In this document: in pieces, positions 16,322 through 24,851 of the stretch
Layout: the number at the start of each line of letters is the position of its first letter
How positions within the stretch are numbered: position 1 is the first letter of the stretch
Position numbers and translations under genes: made by a program
Source of the DNA: Microbacterium sp. EST19A
GTDB lineage: Bacteria > Actinomycetota > Actinomycetes > Actinomycetales > Microbacteriaceae
NCBI RefSeq assembly: GCF_019969685.1
Contig: NZ_JAHXYZ010000001.1
Location: forward strand, 682,001 to 746,000
Length of the DNA stretch: 64,000 nt
Reading direction: 5' to 3'
Notes under the pieces: model-generated
Database searches by the model: none
Told to the model about the DNA's origin: nothing
The model's input: only the letters and a program-made list of their open reading frames with translations

Positions 16322-16357
16322 GCGCTCTCGGGTCCCTGTGCCCGAGACCGAGAGCGC
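16322..16357. terminator. Hairpin terminator after the cysteine desulfhydrase gene
   Basis: Arms GCGCTCTCGG (16322-16331) and CCGAGAGCGC (16348-16357) pair perfectly, five bases after the stop codon; an inner CGGG/CCCG pairing is also possible. No U-tract follows. The rest of the 258-base gap up to 16575 has no recognisable gene. Confidence 0.65.
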
Positions 16358-16575
16358 ATCTGCCGCGATTTGAACGTGAGTGGGTCGAGCGAGATAAGGA
16401 TGCGGTTGACCCAACCGTCCAGCCAGAAACCTATTCCGGAAGCGGGAGTTGCAAGGGGCCTGATGACGGCGCTCTGCGACCAAGTGTGCGGCTGTCGAGA
16501 CGATGCATCGTCGGCTCATTCTGCATCCATCACGAAAATCGTGCATTGCATCGCGACGTATCCCAGAATGTTGTC

Positions 16576-17547
16576 ATGTCACTGACGTCATCTCCCGCCG
16601 ACTCCCTTCCGCAGACAGAAGTCGGCCAGGCGCTCGGCGTCCGGCTGGAATACCTGATCACTCAGACTCAGGAATTCATTCATATGACCGGATACGAGGC
16701 ACGAAAAGACCGCGTGAAGATCGAAGGCGTGCCGATCAAATCGGCCCTTGGAGATCGAGCGGACTACCACGTCGACGTGCGCGGGGCGCTCACCAATCCA
16801 ATATGGTCGGAGCAACTACGTGACATCATCAGTCGAGCCCGCAGCCTGCTTGACAATGTTATGTGGGAGGCCGTCGCTGGCGAGGATAAGAGCCGCTACA
16901 GCAACCAGGAACGCAAGGCAATCTATTTCCCGATCGCCCATACCGCCGGAGACTGGGCAGCGTTCGAGCGCACGAAGCACGCGCAGCAGCTTTCCGCCGC
17001 GGCGCGTGCAGACTTCCGTTCCGTCCAACCGTTCGTCACCGGCGCACCTGTTGTCGCCTGGCTAAACAAGACAAACAACCGCGACAAGCACCGATACCCT
17101 CTTCGAATCGCCACGCTCCCCGACAGGTTGTTCGCCATGGTGTTCGCGGAGCAGGTCGCAGCGATCCCGGGTGAGGACGCACCTGGGATCCGATGGGCCC
17201 CCATCGTTCCGATCGTTGACGGCGCTCACCTTGTGACCTGCTCTGCACCGGTGACTGTAGGACAACTGGAGCCCGTGGAGTTGCCTGTCGCGCTCTGCAT
17301 CGAGATCGAAGGCGATTGGATCGACCTGCAGGTATTCCTCCAAGACGTCGTCGAGTTCGCTGCCCGTGCGACGGCGGTTTTACTCGGGGGGAGTACTGCA
17401 TGGGCGGACGAACACAGACAGCGCTTCGACGCCGAGCGAGCGCAGATGCTCGACTTCCAGCGGGCTATCGCCCGCAACGACATGAAGGCCGAGCAACGGT
17501 GGCGAAACTCAGGCCCCGGAGCCCTCGGCTACTTCCCCCAGAGCTGA
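16576..17547 (+). CDS. Hypothetical protein of atypical composition
   Basis: A 323-residue soluble protein I cannot assign. Codon choice is less GC-biased than its neighbours (codons such as ATT, CAT, GAA, TTA-adjacent AT-rich runs) and the surrounding 16.36-17.7 kb lacks the usual composition, suggesting acquired DNA. Recognisable segments are ARSLLDNVMWEAV, a QPF...WLNKTNNRDKHRYPLR core and a charged C-terminus; the N-x-DKHR motif recurs in a family of uncharacterised actinobacterial proteins. ATG at 16576 is preferred; upstream in-frame codons lie in non-coding-looking sequence. No signal peptide, membrane helix or partner gene. Confidence 0.7.
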   Translation: MSLTSSPADSLPQTEVGQALGVRLEYLITQTQEFIHMTGYEARKDRVKIEGVPIKSALGDRADYHVDVRGALTNPIWSEQLRDIISRARSLLDNVMWEAVAGEDKSRYSNQERKAIYFPIAHTAGDWAAFERTKHAQQLSAAARADFRSVQPFVTGAPVVAWLNKTNNRDKHRYPLRIATLPDRLFAMVFAEQVAAIPGEDAPGIRWAPIVPIVDGAHLVTCSAPVTVGQLEPVELPVALCIEIEGDWIDLQVFLQDVVEFAARATAVLLGGSTAWADEHRQRFDAERAQMLDFQRAIARNDMKAEQRWRNSGPGALGYFPQS

Positions 17548-17733
17548 CAACCCGCACTGGAGCGAACTCTTCCACGGTCCGTGACCTAGGCTCAAGCATT
17601 GGCGGCGCTACTCAGAGCTCTGCGATGGTCGATCTCTGCTGTCGCGCGCGACGAAGCTGATCGCCGTGCATGGATCAGCGCCGCTGCCGTAGATGGATTA
17701 CTGGCGATTCGGAAACGCCTCTACGCTGGCCGC

Positions 17734-18249
17734 ATGACTACTCTGATCCTCACCGTCGCGGGTGCAGACCGTCCCGGCCTTGTCGCCGCTGTCGCCGATG
17801 TCGTCGATGCGCACGGCGGCAACTGGGAGAACAGCTCCCTTGCAGAGCTCGCCGGCACGTTCGCCGGCGTAATCGAGGTGTCCGTCGCCGAGGACCGCGC
17901 GCCCGAACTGCAGACCGCCCTGCGAAGCCTGCAGGGTCAGGGCCTGCTGACCCTCGCGGTGCTCACCGGCACGGCCGAAGTCGATCCCGAGTACGAGCAC
18001 CTGCTCACGATCCAGGTGCTCGGCAACGACCGGCACGGCATCGTCCGCGAGATCTCGACGGTGCTGAGCGCGCACGCGCTGAGCATCGAAGAGCTGGCCA
18101 CCGAGACCCGGGATGCCGCGATGGCCGGCGGACGGCTGTTCGAGGCGTCCGTGACAGCGCGGGTTCCGGCGACGGTCGATCTCGACGTACTGCGCGCCGA
18201 CCTCGAACGGATCGCCAGCGAGATCCAGGTCGACATCACCCTCGCCTGA
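17734..18249 (+). CDS. Tandem ACT-domain protein, GcvR-like
   Basis: A 171-residue protein made of two ACT domains (about residues 3-75 and 88-168). Each begins with the typical strand and glycine turn: ILTVAGADRPGLVAAVADVVDAHG and TIQVLGNDRHGIVREISTVLS. In Proteobacteria such proteins (GcvR) modulate the glycine cleavage regulator; in Actinobacteria they are generally annotated as amino-acid-binding ACT proteins without proven targets. It is monocistronic between atypical DNA and a terminator. No DNA-binding domain is present. Confidence 0.85.
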   Translation: MTTLILTVAGADRPGLVAAVADVVDAHGGNWENSSLAELAGTFAGVIEVSVAEDRAPELQTALRSLQGQGLLTLAVLTGTAEVDPEYEHLLTIQVLGNDRHGIVREISTVLSAHALSIEELATETRDAAMAGGRLFEASVTARVPATVDLDVLRADLERIASEIQVDITLA

Positions 18250-18278
18250 CCGCACTCTGCCGAGCCACCCCCTTCTGC

Positions 18279-18320
18279 GCGAACCGGCCCTCTGCGAACG
18301 CACGCAAGCGGCCGGTTCGC
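18279..18320. terminator. Hairpin terminator between ACT-domain gene and GntR gene
   Basis: GCGAACCGGCC (18279-18289) and GGCCGGTTCGC (18310-18320) form a perfect 11-base stem with a 20-base loop, between two convergent genes. No U-tract; likely bidirectional. Confidence 0.6.
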
Positions 18321-18345
18321 CCGTGAGGGGGCCGGTCGGCGCGGA

Positions 18346-19029
18346 CTAGTCCTCGACCTCGGTGTACTTCCGCACCCAGTACTCCGTGTACGCGACGTGC
18401 GCGGATGCCGCGGCCGAGGCCGCGACGGGATCGGCATCCGCGAGCCCGCGCAGGATCGCCCGGTGCCCGGCATCGGAGTGCAGCTTGAGCTCCGCCGCGT
18501 CGTGCACATCGTGGATCCGGTAGGCGCGCGACCGCGATCGGAGCACATCGATCAGGCTGGTGAGAGCGTCGTTGCCGGCGACCTTCGAGATCGTCATGTG
18601 GAACTCGTGGTCGAGCCGTGAGTGATCCTCGAAGTCGTCGCTCTCCTCGATCTCGCCGAGGAGCACGTCGAGCTTCTCGACCGTCTCGGCATCGATGCGC
18701 GCCGCGGCGAGCGCAGCAGCGTGCGGTTCGAGCACGCGGCGCAGCTCGGTGAGTTCGAGCACACCCGCCATCGGAAGCAGACCGACGGTGAGCGACAAGC
18801 TCCCGATCAGGTCGGCGGCGCGCAGTTCGCTGACGTAACTGCCGGACCCGTGTCGCGTCTCGAGGACGCCGAGAGCGCCGAGCGTGCGGATGGCCTCGCG
18901 CAGCGATCCACGAGAGACGCCGAGCCGTTCGCACAGCTCGCCCTCGCTGGGCAGTCGGTCCCCCGGCCGCAGCGCACCGTCGGCGATGAGCGCCCGCAGC
19001 CCGTGCAGCGCCTTGTCCAACGCGCTCAT
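18346..19029 (-). CDS. GntR-family regulator, FadR/FCD subfamily
   Basis: A 227-residue regulator: GntR winged helix (LIADGALRPGDRLPSEGELCERLGVSRGSLREAIRTL, wing RHGSGSYV) followed by an FCD ligand domain with DHEFHMTISKVAGND and a late HRAILRGLADAD segment. AGAGGAAC before the ATG at 19029 favours that start over a GTG six codons upstream. It is divergent from the aminotransferase/sugar-importer operon, and a site matching the FadR consensus TNGTNNNACNA lies between them, so it probably controls that operon. Effector unknown. Confidence 0.88.
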   Translation of the reverse strand: MSALDKALHGLRALIADGALRPGDRLPSEGELCERLGVSRGSLREAIRTLGALGVLETRHGSGSYVSELRAADLIGSLSLTVGLLPMAGVLELTELRRVLEPHAAALAAARIDAETVEKLDVLLGEIEESDDFEDHSRLDHEFHMTISKVAGNDALTSLIDVLRSRSRAYRIHDVHDAAELKLHSDAGHRAILRGLADADPVAASAAASAHVAYTEYWVRKYTEVED

Positions 19030-19091
19030 CGTGTTCCTCTCTGGCACCCGGATCTCCTGTGAGTCTGTCGGACGCGGACCAAGCGACCAAC

Positions 19092-19102
19092 TCGTATGAC
19101 GA
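19092..19102. promoter_or_regulatory. FadR-type GntR operator
   Basis: TCGTATGACGA fits the FadR-subfamily consensus TNGTNNNACNA exactly and is an inverted repeat (TCGT-N3-ACGA). It is in the 163-base gap between the divergent GntR and aminotransferase genes. An AT-rich stretch (CTTTATTAAATTG) immediately to the right is the likely core promoter region. Confidence 0.6.
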
Positions 19103-19192
19103 CTTTATTAAATTGTCGGTGATTTCTGGCGATCTAGCGAGTGCTGTGGCAAAGTTGTGCAACAACTCCCCCCGACGTGTTGATGAGGATCC

Positions 19193-20428
19193 ATGCAGGC
19201 CACCGGTTTTCCCGCTCCGCTCCGACTGAGGTCGTTCGACCGCGCGCGGGATGCCTGGCCGCTGGATCCGGCCATCATCCACCTCAACCACGGCTCCTTC
19301 GGCGCCGTGCCCTCGGCCGTCGTCGCGCAGCAGGACGCGCTCCGCCGCCAGGCCGACCTCAGCCCGGTCGAGTGGTTCCCCCGCATCGCCGAGCGGGTCC
19401 GCGCGGCCCGTGAGCTGACCGCCCCGTTCGTGGGCGCACGCCCCGAAGACAGCGCCTTCGTGCCGAACGCCTCCGCCGCGGCCACCGTGGTCTACAACGC
19501 CCTCCGCCTGGAGCACGGCGACGAGATCCTCGTCACCGACCAGGGCTACGGCGCCATCACGATGGGGGCGCAGCGCCTCGCGCGTCGCTTCGGCGCGACC
19601 GTGCGGGTCGTCGAACTCCCCCTGCTGGGCTCCGACGACGAGATCGTCGAGCTCTTCTCCGACGCCCTCACCCCGCGCACGAAGCTCATCGTGATCGACC
19701 AGATCACCTCCCCCACGGCCCGCGTGCTGCCCACCCGACGCATCGCCGAGCTCGCCGCCGAGCGGGGAGTGCGCACGCTCGTCGACGGCGCGCACGCACC
19801 CGGCCTCATCCCGGATGCGGCGGCGGCAGCGGGCGGCGACTGGTGGTTCGGCAACCTGCACAAGTGGCCCTGCGCTCCGCGGGGCTCGGCCCTGCTCGTC
19901 ACCGAGACCCACGATCGCGAGGAGCTCTGGCCCCTCATCGACTCCTGGGCCGCGAACGAGCCGTTCCCGACCCGCTTCGACACGCAGGGCACGATCGACG
20001 CGACGACCTACCTCGCCACCCCTGCCGCGATCGACTTCATCGAGAGCGAGTACGGCTGGCAGCGCGCCCGCGAGACGATGGCCGTGATGGCGGATGCCGG
20101 CGCCGAGATCATCGCGGAAGGATTCCGCCCCTTCGCCGACGAGGACCCGCTCACCCCGCTGCCCTCCCCCGTGCCGTCGATGCGGCTCGTCCGACTCCCG
20201 CTCGGCCTCGGCTCCACCCGCGAGGAGGCCGATGCCCTGCGCATGGAGCTGCTCGACGAGACCGGCGTCGAGACGGCGTTCACCAGCTTCCGCGGCATCG
20301 GCTACTTCCGCCTGTCGGCGCACCTCTACTCGGAGGCCTCCGACTTCGAAGCATTCGTCGAGCGCTGCATCCCGCAGATCCTCCGGCGCGCCGGCATCCG
20401 CCCGACGTCGTCCGTCACCATCTCCTGA
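19193..20428 (+). CDS. Class V aminotransferase family, isopenicillin-N-epimerase-like
   Basis: A 411-residue fold-type I PLP enzyme. It opens with LDPAIIHLNHGSFGAVP, typical of the CefD-like branch, and has VDGAHAPGL (D198, H201) and the PLP lysine K224 in NLHKWPCAPRG. Family members act as epimerases, desulfurases or cysteine/amino-acid lyases; the substrate here is unknown. TGAGGATCC precedes the ATG. It is the first gene of an apparent operon with a CUT1 sugar-type importer, and lies opposite a GntR regulator, so the imported compound may be its substrate or precursor. Confidence 0.82.
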   Translation: MQATGFPAPLRLRSFDRARDAWPLDPAIIHLNHGSFGAVPSAVVAQQDALRRQADLSPVEWFPRIAERVRAARELTAPFVGARPEDSAFVPNASAAATVVYNALRLEHGDEILVTDQGYGAITMGAQRLARRFGATVRVVELPLLGSDDEIVELFSDALTPRTKLIVIDQITSPTARVLPTRRIAELAAERGVRTLVDGAHAPGLIPDAAAAAGGDWWFGNLHKWPCAPRGSALLVTETHDREELWPLIDSWAANEPFPTRFDTQGTIDATTYLATPAAIDFIESEYGWQRARETMAVMADAGAEIIAEGFRPFADEDPLTPLPSPVPSMRLVRLPLGLGSTREEADALRMELLDETGVETAFTSFRGIGYFRLSAHLYSEASDFEAFVERCIPQILRRAGIRPTSSVTIS

Positions 20429-20488
20429 TCCGCACCCCACCCGAAACCCGCACCCCACCCACCCGAAACACCAACTGAGAGGCACATC

Positions 20489-21799
20489 GTGAAGAACAAG
20501 ATCTTGACGACAGCAGCAGGCATCGGCACCGTCGCCGTTCTCGCGCTCACCGGCTGCTCCGCCGGAGCCGGCCCGTCCGCCGACGGCACCGTCACCCTGC
20601 AGATGGTCGAGAGTCTGACCAACCCGGCCCGCACCGAGCTCATCCGCGGCCTCCTCGACGAGTTCGAGAAGGAGAACCCGAAGATCAAGGTCAACCTGGT
20701 CTCGCCGCCGACCGAGCAGGCCGACGCGAAGATCCAGCAGATGCTGCAGTCCGGCAAGGGCGTCGACCTCCTCGAGGTGCGCGACATCACTGTCGGTCCG
20801 TTCGCCAACAACGGCTGGCTGTACGACCTGGGTGACGACCTCGAGGGCTGGGACGGCTGGGACGCCCTGACCGACAACGCCAAGTCCGCATCGGTCGCCG
20901 AGGACGGCAAGAGCTACTTCGTCCCCTACGGCTTCTACGGCCTGTCGCTCTTCTACCGCACCGACCTCGTGGCCGACGCGGGCTTCGACGGTCCGCCGAA
21001 GAGCTGGGAAGAGCTGCTCGAGCAGGCATCCGCCATCCAGGACCCCTCGAACAACATCTACGGCTACGCCTTCCGCGGCGGCCCGAACGCGAACAGCAAC
21101 GTCGTCGCGGCGATCGAGGCGTACACGATCGACGACCTGAACGTCGACGACGCGTTCCTCATGAAGGACGGCACGACGATCTTCGCCGCCCCCGAGGCGC
21201 AGGATGCCGTCGACGACTACTTCGACCTGTTCAAGGAAGCCTCTCCGCCCTCGGCCGTGTCGTGGGGCTACCCCGAGATGGTCGCCGGCTTCACGAACGG
21301 CACCACGGCGTTCCTGCTGCAGGACCCCGAGGTCATCGCGACCGTGCAGGACTCCTCGCTGACCGAGGACCAGTGGGACACCGCTCCCCTGCTCACGGGC
21401 CCCTCGGGCAAGGCTGCACAGCCGCTCGCCGTCGCCGGATGGGGCGTCGCCGAGGCCAGCGAGAACAAGGAGGCGGCGGTGAAGCTCGTCGAGTTCCTCT
21501 CGTCGGCCGAACCCGCCACAGAGTTCGCGCAGGCGAACAGCCTCGTGCCGATCATCACCGAAGCGGCAGATGACGACTTCTACTCGACCGGGCCCTGGAC
21601 GAGCTACGTCACCATGACGGAAGACCCGGAGACCTACGTCAACGTGCGCCAGCCGCGCGGTGTCAGCTGGTGGACCGAGTGGATCCAGAAGTCCGACCAG
21701 GACGTGCAGAACGTGCTGCTCGGCAACATGTCGACGAGCGACCTGCTGGCCTCCTGGGACCAGTTCTGGACCGAGAAGTACGCCGCGGAGAAGGGCTGA
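20489..21799 (+). CDS. Extracellular solute-binding lipoprotein (CUT1 family)
   Basis: A 436-residue family 1 solute-binding protein starting at GTG. The signal peptide MKNKILTTAAGIGTVAVLALTGC ends with a lipobox (LTGC, lipidated C23). The mature part has the typical ...NPARTELIRGLLDEFEKENPKIKVNLVSPP start, the PYGFYGLSLFYRTDLV region and the late W-rich segment RQPRGVSWWTEW. GAGAGGCACATC precedes the start. It captures an oligosaccharide, glycoside or similar solute for the two permeases downstream. The 60-base gap upstream contains a twice-repeated CCGCACCCCACC element of unknown meaning. Confidence 0.92.
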   Translation: MKNKILTTAAGIGTVAVLALTGCSAGAGPSADGTVTLQMVESLTNPARTELIRGLLDEFEKENPKIKVNLVSPPTEQADAKIQQMLQSGKGVDLLEVRDITVGPFANNGWLYDLGDDLEGWDGWDALTDNAKSASVAEDGKSYFVPYGFYGLSLFYRTDLVADAGFDGPPKSWEELLEQASAIQDPSNNIYGYAFRGGPNANSNVVAAIEAYTIDDLNVDDAFLMKDGTTIFAAPEAQDAVDDYFDLFKEASPPSAVSWGYPEMVAGFTNGTTAFLLQDPEVIATVQDSSLTEDQWDTAPLLTGPSGKAAQPLAVAGWGVAEASENKEAAVKLVEFLSSAEPATEFAQANSLVPIITEAADDDFYSTGPWTSYVTMTEDPETYVNVRQPRGVSWWTEWIQKSDQDVQNVLLGNMSTSDLLASWDQFWTEKYAAEKG

Positions 21800-21802
21800 C
21801 CC

Positions 21803-22765
21803 GTGGCCCTCTCCGCTCGTGAGGGAGGTTCCGTCGGCATCGCGTCGAAGCGCGCTGCCGGCGGGGCCTCCCCCGGCCCTCGCCGCCGGCAGTTCCGCGG
21901 CCGACATGCGCTGACGCTCCTGGCCTTCATGGCCCCGGCGATCGTCTTCGTGTGCTGGTTCACGTACTGGCCGATGCTGCAGGGCGCCCGCATGGCCTTC
22001 CACGACTGGAACCTGTGGGACCTGACCTCGACCCCGTTCGTCGGCTTCGACAACTTCGTCGCCGTGTTCCAGGACCCCGCATTCCCCGTCGTGGCGGGGA
22101 ACTCGATCCTCTGGGTGGTCGGCTCGCTCGTGCCGCAGCTCGTGATCGGCTTCCTCATCGCGCTCGCGCTGCGCAAGCGGTTCCGCTTCCGCGGGCTCTA
22201 CCAGGCGCTGGTGTTCTTCCCGTGGGCGGTCTCCGGCTTCCTCATCGGGATGCTGTTCCGCTGGATGTTCAACGCCGAGTTCGGCGTGGTCAACGACCTG
22301 CTCATGAAGGCCGGACTCATCGACGCCCCGCTGCCCTGGCTGGCCGATCCGAAGCTCGCGATGTTCGCCGTCATCGTGGCCAACATCTGGTACGGCGTGA
22401 CGTTCTTCGCGATCATGATCCTCGCCGCCCTCCAATCCGTCCCGGACGAGATGCTGGAGGCCGCGAGCCTCGACGGCGCCGGCAAGGTGCGGCAGCTGTT
22501 CTCGATCATCATCCCGTACATCTCGGTGACGCTGCTGCTGACGATCCTGCTGCGCGTGATCTGGATCTTCAACTTCCCCGACATCATCTACGCGATGACC
22601 AACGGCGGGCCCGCGAACCAGACCCACATCATCACGACCTGGATGATCAACTACACCCAGCAGGGCAACTACGGCCTGGCGAGCGCGATCGGCCTCATCG
22701 TCATGGCGTTCCTGTTCGTGTTCTGCGCGTTCTACCTGATGGCGATGCGGAAGGCCCAGCGATGA
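21803..22765 (+). CDS. ABC transporter permease, MalF type
   Basis: A 320-residue membrane protein starting at GTG three bases after the binding-protein stop. About six transmembrane segments are visible, the first at residues 33-58 (LTLLAFMAPAIVFVCWFTYWP). The cytoplasmic EAA loop is present as EMLEAASLDGAGKVRQLFSIIIP, which docks an ATPase. It pairs with the next permease (ATGA overlap). No ATPase gene is nearby; in Actinobacteria such CUT1 systems commonly borrow a shared MsiK/MalK-type ATPase encoded elsewhere, which I infer here. Confidence 0.9.
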   Translation: MALSAREGGSVGIASKRAAGGASPGPRRRQFRGRHALTLLAFMAPAIVFVCWFTYWPMLQGARMAFHDWNLWDLTSTPFVGFDNFVAVFQDPAFPVVAGNSILWVVGSLVPQLVIGFLIALALRKRFRFRGLYQALVFFPWAVSGFLIGMLFRWMFNAEFGVVNDLLMKAGLIDAPLPWLADPKLAMFAVIVANIWYGVTFFAIMILAALQSVPDEMLEAASLDGAGKVRQLFSIIIPYISVTLLLTILLRVIWIFNFPDIIYAMTNGGPANQTHIITTWMINYTQQGNYGLASAIGLIVMAFLFVFCAFYLMAMRKAQR

Positions 22766-23667
22766 CCGTCACTGCGACCACCATGACCGAGACCCGTCGC
22801 CTCACCGTGCCGGACCCCTCGAAGGCCCCTCGACCGAAGCGCCGGGTGACCGTCGGCGGCGTGGTGCGGGTCGTCGGCCTCGGGCTCTGGCTCGTGATCA
22901 CGCTGTTCCCGCTGTACTGGATCGCGCTCACCTCGTTCAAGTCGCCGGGCACGATCAACCGGTTCCCGATCGAGTACTGGCCCAGCGAACCGTCGCTCGA
23001 GAACTACGTGAAGCTGTTCCAGCAGAGCCAGTTCGCGGTGTTCCTCGGCAACTCGGCGCTCGTCGCGATCGTCGCAGGAGCCGTGGCGACGCTGATCGCC
23101 CTGCTCAGCGCGTACGTGATCGCGCGGTTCGAGTTCCGCGGCAAGGGCGCGGTGCTGATCGCGTTCCTGCTGACGCAGATGATCCCGGCGTTCATCGCCC
23201 TCGGACCGCTGTACTCGATGATGACCGACCTCGGGCTCGTCGACACGAAGCCGGGCCTGATCCTCGTCTACATCGCGATCTGCATCCCGTTCTCCACGGT
23301 GATGCTGCGCGGCTTCTTCGAGAACGTGCCCGACGCGCTGGAGGAGGCGGCGATGATCGACGGATGCTCCCGCCTCGGCGCCCTGTTCCGCGTGCTGGTC
23401 CCCGTCATGACGCCGGGCATCATCGCGGCGTTCATCTTCAACTTCGTGAACTGCTGGAACGAGCTGTTCCTGTCGGTCGTGCTGATGAACACCGACGCGA
23501 ACCGCACGGTCCCCTCGGCGCTGAACGGCTTCATCTCGACGTTCAACATCGACTGGGGCTCGATGAGCGCCGCAGCGGTCCTGACGATCCTGCCGACCAT
23601 GGCGATGTTCGCGCTCGCGAGCCGCTGGATCGTGCAGGGCCTGACGGCCGGCGCGGTGAAGGAGTAG
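22762..23667 (+). CDS. ABC transporter permease, MalG type
   Basis: A 301-residue inner-membrane permease whose ATG overlaps the stop of the first permease. It has a 35-residue basic N-terminus, about six helices (first: VVGLGLWLVITLFPLYWIALTSF), and the EAA loop ALEEAAMIDGCSRLGALFRVLVPVMTPG. The typical FNFVNCWNELFLSVVL segment precedes the end. It completes the membrane channel of the importer. A strong stem-loop follows, so the operon ends here. Confidence 0.9.
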   Translation: MTVTATTMTETRRLTVPDPSKAPRPKRRVTVGGVVRVVGLGLWLVITLFPLYWIALTSFKSPGTINRFPIEYWPSEPSLENYVKLFQQSQFAVFLGNSALVAIVAGAVATLIALLSAYVIARFEFRGKGAVLIAFLLTQMIPAFIALGPLYSMMTDLGLVDTKPGLILVYIAICIPFSTVMLRGFFENVPDALEEAAMIDGCSRLGALFRVLVPVMTPGIIAAFIFNFVNCWNELFLSVVLMNTDANRTVPSALNGFISTFNIDWGSMSAAAVLTILPTMAMFALASRWIVQGLTAGAVKE

Positions 23668-23692
23668 CTTCTCCGCCGAGACCCCCTGTCAT

Positions 23693-23738
23693 CGCCGAGA
23701 CCCCCGCCTGCGAACGTCTGCAGGCGGGGGTCTCGGCG
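23693..23738. terminator. Strong hairpin terminator
   Basis: Arms CGCCGAGACCCCCGCCTG and its exact complement CAGGCGGGGGTCTCGGCG (18 bases each) enclose a 10-base loop, 25 bases after the permease stop and before the convergent aldo/keto reductase. A partial extra copy of the left arm (CCGCCGAGACCCC) begins at 23673. Likely works for both strands. Confidence 0.85.
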
Positions 23739-23771
23739 CGAAACCGGGGTTTCAGCGACAGAGCGCGAGGC

Positions 23772-24785
23772 TCAGGTCAGGCGCGACTTCGGCGAGACCG
23801 AGTACGTGGCCTCGGCGTCGCGGTTGACCGTGTCGCCCAGCGCCGCGTCGATCGCAGCGAGCGTGTCGGCGTCGAGCTTCACGCCCGAGGCCTTGACGGT
23901 CTCGGCAAGCTGCTCCGGACGCGATGCCCCGACCAGGGCAGCGGCGACGTTCGGGTTCTGCAGCACCCACGCGATCGCGAGCTGCGGCATCGACAGCCCC
24001 GCCTCGTCGGCGATCGGCTTGAGCTTCTGCACTGCCGTCAGGATGTCGTCCTGCAGGAAGCTCTTGATGAAGTCGGCGCCGCTGTGCGGGTCGGTCGCGC
24101 GGGAGCCCTCCGGCACCGGCTGACCGGGCAGGTACTTGCCGCTCAGCACGCCCTGCGCCATCGGTGACCAGACGATCTGCGAGATTCCGAGCTCTTCGGA
24201 TGCCGGCACGACCTTGCCCTCGATGACGCGCCACAGCATCGAGTACTGCGGCTGGTTCGAGATGAGCTGCACACCGAGCTCCCTGGCGAGCGCGTGTCCG
24301 TCCTGCAGCTGCTCGGCCGTCCACTCCGAGACGCCGATGTACAGCGCCTTGCCCTGGCGGACGACGTCGGCGAACGCCTGGAACGTCTCCTCGAGCGGGG
24401 TCTCGTAGTCGAAGCGGTGCGCCTGATAGAGGTCGACGTAGTCCGTGCCGAGGCGCTTCAGCGAGCCGTTGATCGACTCGAAGATGTGCTTGCGGCTGAG
24501 GCCGGTGTCGTTCGGGCCCTTCGGACCGGTCGGGAAGTAGACCTTCGTGAAGATCTCGAGTCCCTCGCGGCGCTGCCCTTCGAGCGCCTTGCCGAGCACG
24601 ACCTCGGCAGCCGTGTTGGCGTAGGTGTCGGCCGTGTCGAAAGTGGTGATGCCGGCGTCGAGGGCTGCGTGGACCGTCTTGACGGCGGCGTCGTCGCCGA
24701 CCTGGGATGCGTGGGTGACCCAGTTGCCGTAGGTGATCTCCGAGACCTTGAGGCCGCTGTTTCCGAGATAGCGATAGTTGACCAT
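23772..24785 (-). CDS. Aldo/keto reductase, Kv-beta-like subgroup
   Basis: A 337-residue aldo/keto reductase. Catalytic tetrad: D50 (TTFDTADTY), Y55, K81 (FTKVYFP) and H123 (YQAHRFD). The cofactor region SRPEQLAETVKASG near the end is typical for NADPH binding. The layout YLGNSGLKVSEITYGNW...SPMAQGVLSGKY resembles the voltage-gated potassium channel beta-subunit/YghZ group of reductases of aldehydes and methylglyoxal. Physiological substrate unknown. It is monocistronic, between a terminator and a MocR gene transcribed in the same direction. Confidence 0.87.
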   Translation of the reverse strand: MVNYRYLGNSGLKVSEITYGNWVTHASQVGDDAAVKTVHAALDAGITTFDTADTYANTAAEVVLGKALEGQRREGLEIFTKVYFPTGPKGPNDTGLSRKHIFESINGSLKRLGTDYVDLYQAHRFDYETPLEETFQAFADVVRQGKALYIGVSEWTAEQLQDGHALARELGVQLISNQPQYSMLWRVIEGKVVPASEELGISQIVWSPMAQGVLSGKYLPGQPVPEGSRATDPHSGADFIKSFLQDDILTAVQKLKPIADEAGLSMPQLAIAWVLQNPNVAAALVGASRPEQLAETVKASGVKLDADTLAAIDAALGDTVNRDAEATYSVSPKSRLT

Positions 24786-24851
24786 GATTCCACGCTACTG
24801 CCGTCTGATATGCGAGGGCCGAGATTCCGTGACCGGTCTCAGATCGCGCTT

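Noticed and set aside
16367..16375. GTTCAAATC on the minus strand, a T-loop-like sequence suggesting a tRNA or att remnant
   Set aside because: The T-stem has mismatches and no acceptor, D or anticodon arms can be folded around it.
18236..22627. A 1463-codon open frame on the minus strand
   Set aside because: It is the antisense shadow of the aminotransferase and transporter genes; composition is Arg/His/Val-rich and low in homology-like motifs, as expected in very GC-rich DNA.
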